From: Sphingomonas sp. OK281
GTDB lineage: Bacteria; Pseudomonadota; Alphaproteobacteria; Sphingomonadales; Sphingomonadaceae
Assembly (NCBI RefSeq): GCF_900115295.1
Contig: NZ_FOVZ01000009.1
Coordinates: 1-64,000 of the forward strand
Direction: 5' to 3'
Length of the DNA: 64,000 bases
Of this stretch, positions 9,170 to 16,732 are shown piece by piece. Both the position numbers and the translations under genes were made by a program. A model generated the notes under the pieces. The model did not search any database, was not told where the DNA came from, and saw nothing but the letters and a program-made list of their open reading frames with translations. Each line of letters starts with the position of its first letter. Position 1 is the stretch's first letter.

Positions 9170-10069
9170 TTATTGAGTAATACTGAACCTTACATCGCAC
9201 GTCTTCTCACGTGGCTTCATGATCACGATAGTTTCAGTCTTTGACGTCTTGCGGCCGATCTTATCTAACGTCGGTGCGTCTGGAACGATCTCACGGATGA
9301 CAATGCTATAATCGGGCAGCCGATCCTCTGCAGCGATTTTCTTGAGCTGCATCTTAAGAGCTCTCAGGGGGGCGGTAGAGCCGATTTTTGCAGCGAGGAT
9401 TTCTAAGGAAACTTCGGCGGATTCTTCGCGGCTGTAACAATGCGCAAGCTCATAAAGCCGCCTTTCGATCGAACCGAGCCGGAAATAGTCATGGTGATAG
9501 TCGTAAATGCGGCTATCACGCGACACAGCTCGTACCAGCCAATCACAGATCTGTACGCGCACCGGCATGAGCTGCTCGCCACCATTCGGCATGGCCCGGG
9601 TCATGGCCTGCGCTTCTGCGAACCATGAGAAAAATCCCTTGGTCCCGATCGTGCCCGTCTTGATGTTGGTCCTAATTTGCGTTCCCTGCAGACGCCCGAG
9701 CGCCTCGATGAACCGATCGTAATCCCGTTTGGACGGCCGAGCCACGCCGGTAGCGCGGAAGAAATCGTGAGCATTGAACGTAAAAACGTTGATCACTTCG
9801 CCCGTCTTGGCGAGATGCTGGCACATCAGGGATAACACATAGATCAGGACCTCTTTGTCCCACATCGTGGCAATCCCGTTAGCGCTCGGCTTCAGCTCAA
9901 TCTGGACTCCCTCCATTTTGAAGGTCATCGGATCCATCTGGGGACGCTTGGCCAGCGAGAAAAGCGGGAAATCCATGATGCTTTGCTCACCACGCACCTT
10001 GCCGTGCAGCGGACTGTCTAGCACACCGAACAGGCTTCCCTGAACTTCGCCGTGTTTCTGCAGTGCCAT
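9170..10069 (-). CDS. repA: Plasmid replication initiator protein A (RPA family)
   Basis: Initiator of the RPA family (Pfam RPA type), which binds iterons at the origin. Family features visible are DFPLFSLAKRP, IELKPSANGIATMWDKEVLIYVLS and SIERRLYELAHCY. The start is uncertain: ATG 10069 has AGGCGGG upstream and gives 299 aa, while ATG 10096, ATG 10129 and an upstream start at 10174 are also in frame. A start at 10174 would place an iteron inside the coding sequence, which makes a start downstream of the iteron more likely. It lies downstream of repC on the same strand. The inverted iterons at 10142-10252 sit just before it and probably serve as its autoregulatory operator (inference from iteron plasmids). 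Confidence 0.85.
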   Translation of the reverse strand: MALQKHGEVQGSLFGVLDSPLHGKVRGEQSIMDFPLFSLAKRPQMDPMTFKMEGVQIELKPSANGIATMWDKEVLIYVLSLMCQHLAKTGEVINVFTFNAHDFFRATGVARPSKRDYDRFIEALGRLQGTQIRTNIKTGTIGTKGFFSWFAEAQAMTRAMPNGGEQLMPVRVQICDWLVRAVSRDSRIYDYHHDYFRLGSIERRLYELAHCYSREESAEVSLEILAAKIGSTAPLRALKMQLKKIAAEDRLPDYSIVIREIVPDAPTLDKIGRKTSKTETIVIMKPREKTCDVRFSITQ

Positions 10070-10141
10070 GATCAACCCGCCTGTATCGATTGCGGGGCCC
10101 GTCATACCTTCAATTCGCGACGATGGCATTGGGTTACGGTC

Positions 10142-10252
10142 ACGGCGTTTGCGATAGCACGTGGATTCCGCCAACTCAGGAGCCTACAGGTCCGATCAAG
10201 GCTCAAAGGCTCAGGCAAGTTTCCCCACGGCACGTGCTATCGCAAACACCGT
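10142..10252. promoter_or_regulatory. Inverted iteron pair, candidate repA operator
   Basis: Two copies of the origin iteron lie between repC and repA in opposite orientation: 10142-10163 on the minus strand (exact consensus) and 10231-10252 on the plus strand (one mismatch). Their 5' ends face each other across 67 bases. In iteron plasmids, initiator dimers repress their own gene through inverted partial iterons while monomers bind direct iterons at the origin, so this is likely the repA operator/promoter. Confidence 0.65.
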
Positions 10253-10285
10253 CGTGACTTTGCCGAGACACGACCGGTGGCATCA

Positions 10286-11617
10286 TCAGGTCCGGATCGT
10301 TCGACGGACGAGCCCCGAGATCAGGGTGCCGACGGCAGTTGCTCCGGACTCTGCTGCAAGCCCCTTCATCGCGGTTAAGCGACTGGAATCCTTCAGTCCA
10401 TGCAACGTTCGGCCGAGATTGAGCTCGCCCATCATGGCCTTCGCCGTCATCCCGCGAAGATACGCGCCGGGGCGTCGGACCTCACCCGCACGGTATTTTT
10501 GAAGAGTTGCGAAGACGGAGGCTGTCGCACCCCGACTTCCCATGACGCGGATAGCGTCATGAAAGGCACTTTGGCTGATTCCCGACTGATTCGCTGCCCG
10601 CTCTGCAACTGCCGTTAGCTCGCCCCAGGATCGATCGTGACCCAGCAGGTCGTGGCACAGGTCTGGAGCGACATCGATTATGAAGCCTGGCGTTACTCCA
10701 TGCTTATCCAGATCGGCATGGACTGCCGTGTCGGCATTGGAACTCGGTTCGACCCATGTACTACTCCTCTCCGGTAAGCCTCTACGGGTACCTGCTTTAG
10801 CAGGTTGAAGGTGGTTTGTAGTTGTAAAGTGAGTGTCGCGTAGGTCATCCGCGCATGAACTTTTCATATAGCCTGCAGCTTCGGTATTGGACGACAGAAC
10901 AGCCTCAAGGCGCTGGGCGAGCGTGTTCGAGGCGTCTTCGATTTGCTGGACACACGACGTGAGAAGGCCCGTATCGCGAACGCCGCGCATCTGATCCGTT
11001 GCCATAAGCGCCAACGCGAGAATTTCCTCTGCCCCCGGCGCGTCACAACCTTCATCGAGCAATGTCTGGGCCATCACTCTGATCTTTCGTCGCGCGGAAG
11101 CCAGCCGTTTCCGTAACACGGTGATGACCTGATCCTCGGCAATGCCTCGCGCTGCGCGCTCCAGAAATTCCGCGTACCGAGTACCCACCGGCGCGAGAAC
11201 GATTCCATATCCCCAAACGATTTTCCCACCTTCCGACCGTCGGCCTCCCCGATGGCCATTGGGACTATCAAGGAAGCTTACTAGTCCAAGCGCCTGGGCC
11301 TGATTGAGCAGCTTCTGGACCTGCCTGACGCCGACGCCGAGCTTCTGGCCCAATAGCTCGTTCGAGGGCCATACGACCGGGAGAGTATCGCCGCCTTGCC
11401 AATCCTGAGGCTTCGTCCACGCGAACAACAGGTCGACAAGCGCTACCACGCGTAAAGGGATAGCCATGTACGGCGCCGCTCGTTTTAACGCGGAGAGTGC
11501 GTTCGACGGACCGACCGTCTTATCCAACCCACGAAACGTATCCGTTAGGTTCGACGCGATGGCGGTACGCTCGTCGTAACGACGCAGCCCTCTGCCGGGA
11601 TGATGCGCGTGGTGCAT
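10286..11617 (-). CDS. repC: RepC-like plasmid replication protein
   Basis: 443 aa. The N-terminal part resembles the RepC winged-helix initiator domain (LRVVALVDLLFAWTKPQDW, then WPSNELLGQKLGVGVRQVQKLLNQAQALGLVSF). The C-terminal part carries the RepC end signature R-x-PGAYLRGMTAKAMMGELNLGRTLHGL. ATG 11617 follows AAGGGGAA at good spacing, so the start is firm; a longer frame to 11656 is unnecessary. The partition genes repA/repB of classical repABC operons are absent; upstream lie a hairpin/terminator and the iteron array instead. Having RepC-like and RPA-family initiators side by side suggests a hybrid or two-initiator replicon. Confidence 0.8.
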   Translation of the reverse strand: MHHAHHPGRGLRRYDERTAIASNLTDTFRGLDKTVGPSNALSALKRAAPYMAIPLRVVALVDLLFAWTKPQDWQGGDTLPVVWPSNELLGQKLGVGVRQVQKLLNQAQALGLVSFLDSPNGHRGGRRSEGGKIVWGYGIVLAPVGTRYAEFLERAARGIAEDQVITVLRKRLASARRKIRVMAQTLLDEGCDAPGAEEILALALMATDQMRGVRDTGLLTSCVQQIEDASNTLAQRLEAVLSSNTEAAGYMKSSCADDLRDTHFTTTNHLQPAKAGTRRGLPERSSTWVEPSSNADTAVHADLDKHGVTPGFIIDVAPDLCHDLLGHDRSWGELTAVAERAANQSGISQSAFHDAIRVMGSRGATASVFATLQKYRAGEVRRPGAYLRGMTAKAMMGELNLGRTLHGLKDSSRLTAMKGLAAESGATAVGTLISGLVRRTIRT

Positions 11618-11693
11618 ATGGGTTCCCCTTCGGGTTACCGAGCAAGCAGCCGACACCGTGGCGCGAAATCGCGCTTTGGCATTGCGTCGTCAG

Positions 11694-11769
11694 GGAACCT
11701 CCCCTAAATAAGAGGTGCGAGGTCGTCTTTAGGGGCGTTCCGAAAAGCCCGGCCTTGTGTCGGGCTTTT
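11694..11769 (+). ncRNA. Candidate counter-transcribed RNA upstream of repC
   Basis: On the strand opposite repC, a long stem (GGAAC 11694-11698 with GTTCC 11737-11741, and CCCCTAAA 11701-11708 with TTTAGGGG 11728-11735, 19-base loop) is followed at once by a terminator hairpin (11743-11769). repABC replicons encode a small antisense RNA at just this position that attenuates repC translation. The structure fits; the promoter and transcription are not shown by sequence alone. Confidence 0.45.
11743..11769. terminator. Bidirectional intrinsic terminator
   Basis: AAAAGCCCG (11743-11751) pairs with CGGGCTTTT (11761-11769) around a 9-base loop. The GC stem with A and T flanks reads as an intrinsic terminator on both strands. 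It would end a plus-strand small RNA, or act within the repC leader. Confidence 0.65.
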
Positions 11770-11896
11770 CACTTTTAGCGCGGTTTCCTTGTCTCTGTTA
11801 CACCTGCCCGGATGGGCAGGCCGCGCCGCACGGATTGACCGGCTGGTCGCAGGTCGAAGTGTTAACTGTCCGTTACGGACCCGTCCTAGCTTTTGA

Positions 11897-12047
11897 ATCG
11901 TGCTATCGATGACAGCGTGCATCTGAATCACGTGCTATCGGTGACAGGGTGGCTGCACTGCACGTGCTATCGCAAACGCCGTCGCGATCGGGACTCGTGC
12001 TATCGAAAACGCCGTGGCTGCGGGGCACGTGCTATCGCAAACGCCGT
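11897..12047 (+). repeat. oriV: Five direct iterons, candidate origin of replication
   Basis: Five direct copies of a 22-bp unit whose core is CGTGCTATCGCAAACGCCGT: 11897-11918 and 11929-11950 (left copies, conserved over the first half), 11961-11982 (exact), 11994-12015 (two changes), 12026-12047 (exact). Period is 32-33 bases, three helical turns, as expected for one initiator per face. Two more copies flank repA's start in inverted orientation. The array lies upstream of repC and is the most likely origin. Confidence 0.8.
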
Positions 12048-12269
12048 CTCCGAATCGGCAAAAAGCCACCCAGACAAAGCAAGAGGAACTTGGTTTGCTA
12101 TTTGACCCTTACCTTTTCGGCAGATACTAGAATGGCTGCGCCATCAACTGAGTATCTCAGTCGGTCGGCAATTTTCGGTCGTGCACAGAGGAAAGAGTAA
12201 GGTGGTCCCTGTCTGTCACCGATTAACCCGAGATACTACAGGCCTAGATATCAGTTCTTGATTTCAGCG

Positions 12270-12671
12270 TCAGGGTGATATCGAACGAAGATAACGATCC
12301 ATCACAAGCAATCCGTGCTTCGTAAGCCTCGACAAGCGTCGCCGCGAATCCTGAGGATCTTTCCACCGCTCGACGAAACCGAGCTCTTCTAAAGCGCGCA
12401 GGTGCCGGACGCCCGTAGAAATTGGAGCTGCAACGCAAACCGCAAGGCTTGCGGGGATACGCGCAGCGTCGAACTGCGCTCTAAGATCCAGTAATATGTC
12501 CCAGCCAGGCTCTGAAAACATGTCGGATCCGAAGAACGCCTCCCGTCGTCGTCGGTCGTCGTAAAGTTTCTTGGCAAACATGGCAGGATCGAGCGCCGGA
12601 CAGGCGGTTGAGCTACCTGGGGTCGGCGTTAACGACCGAGGTTGCGGCATATTGAGAAGGTGCGCGGTCAT
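12270..12671 (-). CDS. MarR-like winged-helix regulator
   Basis: 133 aa. The C-terminal two thirds form a winged helix of MarR type: DILLDLRAQFDAARIPASLAVCVAAPISTGVRHLRALEELGFVERW followed by the basic wing DPQDSRRRLSRLTKHG. ATG 12671 has GGAG seven bases upstream. The start overlaps the end of the preceding membrane-protein gene by 59 bases. It is the last gene of a leftward group with the membrane protein, a 125-aa protein and a LuxR-HTH protein. Target unknown; autoregulation of this group is plausible. Confidence 0.7.
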   Translation of the reverse strand: MTAHLLNMPQPRSLTPTPGSSTACPALDPAMFAKKLYDDRRRREAFFGSDMFSEPGWDILLDLRAQFDAARIPASLAVCVAAPISTGVRHLRALEELGFVERWKDPQDSRRRLSRLTKHGLLVMDRYLRSISP

Positions 12672-13098
12672 CGCACGACTCCGACTGAGAGCGCAGTCCA
12701 GCGCTGTGCCATGACCACGCCGGGTCGATCTGATCGCGAGCCAGACGTGTGCGATGACGTATCGTAGCCACGATCAGAATGATCAGTAGGACATAACTCC
12801 AGACAACAACGAAATTGCCGTACACCGCAGGAATGACATCCGCGCGCAATCCGGTCAGATGAGACATGGCCACACATCCCTGCACGGCCGCCATCCAGAT
12901 TGGCCAGTATCGTGTCGTCAGCAATGACAGGATATACAAACCGAGGAAGGCAATCGTGTCTGTCGCGAACACGGGCCATTCGACACCCGAATACCGACCG
13001 ACGAACGGTTTGAGAAACCAGTGACTGAGTTCGAAGTCTGCGGCAAGCACGATTACCGCGATACGTTCGGGTGCTCCCCCCTTCCAGAGGGCGAACAC
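12613..13098 (-). CDS. Small multi-pass inner-membrane protein
   Basis: 161 aa from GTG 13098, with hydrophobic segments at about residues 12-30, 45-62, 66-82 and 92-110, then a hydrophilic tail. The frame continues upstream as a further hydrophobic run (LLRILLFNTFYAGTGVF), so translation may begin earlier; CTG 13143 has GGAG seven bases upstream and is a candidate, though CTG starts are rare. I do not recognise the family. It lies between the 125-aa protein gene and the MarR-like gene and was probably co-transcribed with them. Confidence 0.6.
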   Translation of the reverse strand: MFALWKGGAPERIAVIVLAADFELSHWFLKPFVGRYSGVEWPVFATDTIAFLGLYILSLLTTRYWPIWMAAVQGCVAMSHLTGLRADVIPAVYGNFVVVWSYVLLIILIVATIRHRTRLARDQIDPAWSWHSAGLRSQSESCDDRAPSQYAATSVVNADPR

Positions 13099-13176
13099 GC
13101 CTGTCCCGGCGTAGAACGTGTTGAAGAGAAGTATGCGTAGCAGCGTAGATCTCCGTTGAGCGGCTGGTGAAATCCA

Positions 13177-13554
13177 TTATTTGCCCCCTGAGACCGCGTT
13201 TTCCACCGCAATGGTACCGACCTGTGCAGACGGTATCGGGTCTTTGTCACCTCCTGCAAGAGCTGGAATCCGCAGGGTCCGGCGAGCCTCGTCGAGCCTG
13301 TGATGCCCCTCAACGGCAGAGCTCATGGCTTGCGAGATAAGGCCCAAAGACGTCACGAATTGGTCAATTGCTCCCTGCCCTATCGTTGCTGAGACATTGG
13401 CCGTACTTCGCGCTGTGGGTATGAACCCAAGCAGCAATGATCCGCTGGTCAGAGCACGACCCAGATCATGCTCGAAGACGTTGAGAAGACCCGTGATCTC
13501 CTCGGCTAGGCGATGCCGCTCGATTTGGTGGCGGCGCATTTCGATGAAGGACAT
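13177..13554 (-). CDS. Hypothetical protein, helical (125 aa)
   Basis: 125 aa, mostly helical and soluble, with heptad-like spacing in the first half (RRHQIERHRLAEEITGLLNVFEHDLGRAL). The start ATG at 13554 has GGAAAG about seven bases upstream. It lies about 50 bases after the LuxR-HTH gene and before the membrane-protein gene. No known domain recognised; it could be a partner of either neighbour. Confidence 0.55.
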   Translation of the reverse strand: MSFIEMRRHQIERHRLAEEITGLLNVFEHDLGRALTSGSLLLGFIPTARSTANVSATIGQGAIDQFVTSLGLISQAMSSAVEGHHRLDEARRTLRIPALAGGDKDPIPSAQVGTIAVENAVSGGK

Positions 13555-13603
13555 GACGCGATCTTTCCTTAGCCCGCAAAGGCGTTGACGTGCATGCCGA
13601 AGC

Positions 13604-14071
13604 TCACCCTTGCAGGGCTAGGAACACCATCGAAAGTGACGCAGCGCCCGAGACGAGCATTCCCGCTCCCAGGGCAACAAGGCCCAGCAAGAGGATTGGC
13701 CAGAGAAGACGCCACCGCACGCTCAGACTGTTCCGGGGCCTCTCCCTAGTTGAAAAGGGATAGGTCGACCGTGGGCTCCTAGTCCCTGCCTCGGTTGTCG
13801 TTTCGGTACAATTACCCTCCACCGCTTGGAGCGATGGCGGCGACCCCGAAAGGCTGGTCCCCCCAATTTTTGGGGGGGCCTCATGCGCGCCGAAAATACG
13901 CGCCGCTGTCAGGCTGTCGTTCGTGCCCAGCTTGCGACGCGCGGATTTGAGATGACCGTTGATCGTATGAAGGGATAGCCCTGTCGCACGCGCAATGTCC
14001 TTGGGCCGCATCGCCTGCAGCATCAGGCGCAGACATTCCTTCTCACGGGGCGAGAGTTTTTCGACTGACAT
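13604..14071 (-). CDS. LuxR-type HTH protein with C-terminal TM segment
   Basis: 155 aa. Residues 4-62 are a GerE/LuxR helix-turn-helix (LSPREKECLRLMLQAMRPKD, then IARATGLSLHTINGHLKSAR). There is no receiver or autoinducer domain. After a polar linker, residues about 122-150 are a strong hydrophobic segment, so the DNA-binding domain would be tethered to the inner membrane from its C-terminus. It heads a leftward group of four genes. A membrane-tethered one-component regulator sensing envelope state is inference. Confidence 0.75.
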   Translation of the reverse strand: MSVEKLSPREKECLRLMLQAMRPKDIARATGLSLHTINGHLKSARRKLGTNDSLTAARIFGAHEAPPKIGGTSLSGSPPSLQAVEGNCTETTTEAGTRSPRSTYPFSTRERPRNSLSVRWRLLWPILLLGLVALGAGMLVSGAASLSMVFLALQG

Positions 14072-14496
14072 AGTCAGGGTGATACCGAAGTGGCGATCGC
14101 ATACTAACCCGAAACCATATCGTTCGGAACGACGACGCCTTCACGGCGTAGCACACCGAAGGCGAGCCCCCCTTTCGAATGGAGATAAAGCTATCGAGTA
14201 CAGCGGTTAGCCATTTGAAGACGTCCCGAATTTGAAAATACAACGCTGGCCATCTGCCACCAAATTTTTGGCGTTTCCGGCGGTTTGTGGCGTCGCGTAA
14301 TACGCAGCGTGATGATGATAACGTGCTCAACGCAGCAGAACGGATCGGAGCCGCCCGCGCAGATAATTGGCAAGCCCTACGCCCGAATCACTCTCGGCGA
14401 CGAGGAATGGGCGGAGGGAAGGGGTCGTTCCCTTCCAGGCACTCGAGACTCAGGAGCCCCCTGACCGGCAAACATTGAATTTCGGCTCGTGTATCA
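14072..14496. other. Intergenic region, no convincing gene
   Basis: About 425 bases between two leftward genes. It should carry the promoter of the LuxR-HTH group near 14072-14200. Frames on both strands are short with poor codon patterns and no ribosome sites. I see nothing else I can support. Confidence 0.45.
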
Positions 14497-15057
14497 TCAG
14501 CAATTACGTAACGAGCGTAATGCTTCGGGGGTCAGCGTGTAGACCGCCTCTCGCCGCGCCCCGCGGTTTTGATGATCTACCCGCCAACCCTGATAGTGCC
14601 TACGGATCAGACCAGCGCGTACCAGCTCGGATACAGCCCGACTGACATTGCAACGTCCGGAAGCCCGCACGCGCAACCGGACCGCCAGTTCGACGGCGTC
14701 TGCGGCACTTTTGGCGTCCCGAGGTAAGGCTCCCTGCTCCTCCAACTCTCCGCGTACCCGGCCCATAAGTGCAATCCGACGAGGATCGCGTTGTGCCATT
14801 GGCGATAGAGCATCGCATAGCCAATCGCGGAGACGCACCGCCTTACCCTCCTCGACGACGTAAGGCCCGGCTTCGCCGCTTTCTCCGGCAGCGCGTGCTA
14901 TCAAGTTCAAGACCATGAACGCGTAACGGGGGCGGCTCGATAACGTTGCCAGCCTTTCTATAACGGACGGCATGTCGCTTGGCGCGGTGACCTTCGTCTT
15001 CGACGTACCTGAAACTGGTTCGCCTTTGTCGATTGGGAACAGATCAGCTTGAATCAT
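14497..15057 (-). CDS. Winged-helix DNA-binding protein
   Basis: 186 aa from ATG 15057; the frame runs further upstream but that extension lacks protein-like sequence and crosses a large inverted repeat. The last 60 residues are a typical winged helix (CNVSRAVSELVRAGLIRRHY, then a basic wing and VYTLTPEALRSL). The first 130 are helical and basic with no family I know. A perfect 15-bp inverted repeat lies 66 bases upstream of the start and is a candidate operator. Could be a plasmid copy-control or partition regulator; unproven. Confidence 0.6.
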   Translation of the reverse strand: MIQADLFPIDKGEPVSGTSKTKVTAPSDMPSVIERLATLSSRPRYAFMVLNLIARAAGESGEAGPYVVEEGKAVRLRDWLCDALSPMAQRDPRRIALMGRVRGELEEQGALPRDAKSAADAVELAVRLRVRASGRCNVSRAVSELVRAGLIRRHYQGWRVDHQNRGARREAVYTLTPEALRSLRNC

Positions 15058-15122
15058 GGAACAGGTAAAGCACAAAACAAGAATCCCGTGAATCCCTGTT
15101 CCTCCGATGATATCGCTTCTGT

Positions 15123-15162
15123 CGCCTGCGACACTTTGCCCGATGGTAAAGTGTCGCAGGCG
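15123..15162. promoter_or_regulatory. Perfect 15-bp inverted repeat, candidate operator
   Basis: CGCCTGCGACACTTT (15123-15137) and AAAGTGTCGCAGGCG (15148-15162) are exact complements separated by 10 bases. It sits upstream of the winged-helix gene and about 230 bases left of the island boundary. There is no T-run, so an operator or recombination accessory site is more likely than a terminator. Confidence 0.55.
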
Positions 15163-15388
15163 CCATTCTGCGGCAAAATTAGCCGGCACATGCACAATCC
15201 ATAGCGAGCCAAGACGTTGTGAACCGTCGCCTCCCTCGTCAAATCGCGAATAAAAGTGGTACCGGCGGGTACCAGCGTCAGACCTACCAGAAGCAATTAG
15301 GGTTACCCGGTTGGAGCGGTCGCCGGACGCCACGCTCCAGGTAACGGTGTTGAAACCGGACGTCTGACAGGCTGCATGCCCGCGAGAG

Positions 15389-15404
15389 AGCACACCTTAC
15401 GCAA
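15389..15404 (+). repeat. attL: Left attachment-site repeat of the island
   Basis: AGCACACCTTACGCAA, identical to 33625-33640. It lies 15 bases before the first recombinase start and is followed by the hairpin GCAAGC-TAC-GCTTGC (15401-15415). A recombinase gene directly next to a repeat that recurs 18 kb away is the usual layout of an integrated element. Confidence 0.75.
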
Positions 15405-15418
15405 GCTACGCTTGCAGA

Positions 15419-16732
15419 ATGAGAAAAAATCTAGCAAAATCAACAACAGCTCCCGCAAAAACGCTCGGCAGTTTGGGCTGTAGTGATGGTCATCTGCTCC
15501 CCGATTCCGCCATGCTTTCTGATACTTTTGAGCCAGATACGCGGGCGGTAGGAGGCTATCTGCTCCCCAGCGCGCCCGAGACTATCAGGCGCGCACTTCT
15601 CGACGGTAACTTCGCTCGACGGGACCACCCTGCCCTAGCTTCGGACTATGTCATCTGGGACGCTAAGCTTGCTGGCTTTGGCTTGCGGATACGGCCAAGC
15701 GGTAGCGCCTTTTGGACCGTGCGAGCGCGGCATCGCGGCAAGCAACGCCGCGTTACCCTTGGCCGCGTTGAGGACGTAGATGCGAATATCGCCCGGACTC
15801 AGGCGCGACGTCTGCTTGCCGAAATTGCGCTTGATGGCTTGCCCAAGCGGGCGGCGGCCAGGATGACTCCAACGTTATCAGACTATGTCGAGACTTACTG
15901 GAATGACATAGCTCGGTACTGGAAATCGTCCACGGCGAAGCGCAATCGCGGCGCGTGGCAACGCGATCTTGAGGCGGTTTTCGGCGACATGCGGGTCGCC
16001 GATGTGCTACCTTCCGACGTAACCCGCTGGCGCGACGATTGTGTGGGTTCGGCGGAGACGCGCTACAATCGTGCGGTGCCGGTGCTTGCCAGCCTGTTTA
16101 AATATGCCGAGGCACTTCATTTTCGTCGCAAAGGCTCCAACCCATGTCGCGGGCTACCGCGCTACCCACGCGAGGCGAAGGAGCGCTATCTCTCTTTGCT
16201 CGAATATCGCCGGCTAAGCTCAGCACTTAGGCTGGCAGAAGCGACCCACCCGGCCCAAGTCGCGATCGTCAGGCTGTTGCTCTACACCGGCGCGCGCGTC
16301 GCGGAGATACGAGACCTTCGATGGGAGTGGGTGCGCCCGCCTCGCCTTGACCTGCCCGACAGCAAGACCGGCGCGAAGACGATCTGGCTGAACAGCCAAG
16401 CTATGGCTATCCTCAACGCCCTCCCGCGCCGTTCCGGTAGCCCGTTTGTGTTCCCTAATAAGGCGGGCAACGCGCCGCTGACGATCGCCGCCTGGTGGAC
16501 CGCCCTCCGCAGTCGCTGCTCCATGCCAGACCTGCGCATCCACGACCTACGCCACAGCTTCGCCTCCACAGCGATCATGGCCAACATCCCGCTGGCCACC
16601 ATCGGCAAGCTGCTCGGCCACATGTTGCCGGAGACTACAGCTAGGTATGCCCATCTCGCCGACGATGTCATCGCGGATGCCGCGCAACGGATATCAGGCT
16701 CGCTCGCGCAGGCAATGGGGATGCGGTCATGA
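15419..16732 (+). CDS. Tyrosine recombinase / integrase (first of pair)
   Basis: 437 aa phage-type integrase. The N-terminal part holds an arm-binding domain of DUF4102 type (WDAKLAGFGLRIRPSGSAFW, RHRGKQRRVTLGR). The catalytic domain shows Arg in YTGARVAEIRDLRW (about residue 292), HDLRHSFAS (about 375-383), GHMLPETTARYAHL with the nucleophilic Tyr about residue 409. All key residues are present. ATG 15419 has no good ribosome site and abuts the attachment repeat, so expression may be controlled by integration state. Its stop overlaps the next recombinase start as ATGA, implying translational coupling. It should catalyse insertion of the island ending at 33640. Confidence 0.88.
   Translation: MRKNLAKSTTAPAKTLGSLGCSDGHLLPDSAMLSDTFEPDTRAVGGYLLPSAPETIRRALLDGNFARRDHPALASDYVIWDAKLAGFGLRIRPSGSAFWTVRARHRGKQRRVTLGRVEDVDANIARTQARRLLAEIALDGLPKRAAARMTPTLSDYVETYWNDIARYWKSSTAKRNRGAWQRDLEAVFGDMRVADVLPSDVTRWRDDCVGSAETRYNRAVPVLASLFKYAEALHFRRKGSNPCRGLPRYPREAKERYLSLLEYRRLSSALRLAEATHPAQVAIVRLLLYTGARVAEIRDLRWEWVRPPRLDLPDSKTGAKTIWLNSQAMAILNALPRRSGSPFVFPNKAGNAPLTIAAWWTALRSRCSMPDLRIHDLRHSFASTAIMANIPLATIGKLLGHMLPETTARYAHLADDVIADAAQRISGSLAQAMGMRS

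Noticed and set aside
10129-10174. Upstream N-terminal extension of repA encoding CYRKRR
   Set aside because: The residues are simply the translation of an iteron; the same string appears in all iteron copies.
11897-12047. CRISPR array
   Set aside because: Repeats at 32-33 bp spacing have only about 10-base spacers, and copies diverge; they are iterons, and no cas gene is present.
13859-13879. C-run/G-run hairpin with AATTTTT centre
   Set aside because: Lies within the LuxR-HTH coding sequence and encodes a Pro-Pro-Lys-Ile-Gly-Gly stretch; no terminator role needed.
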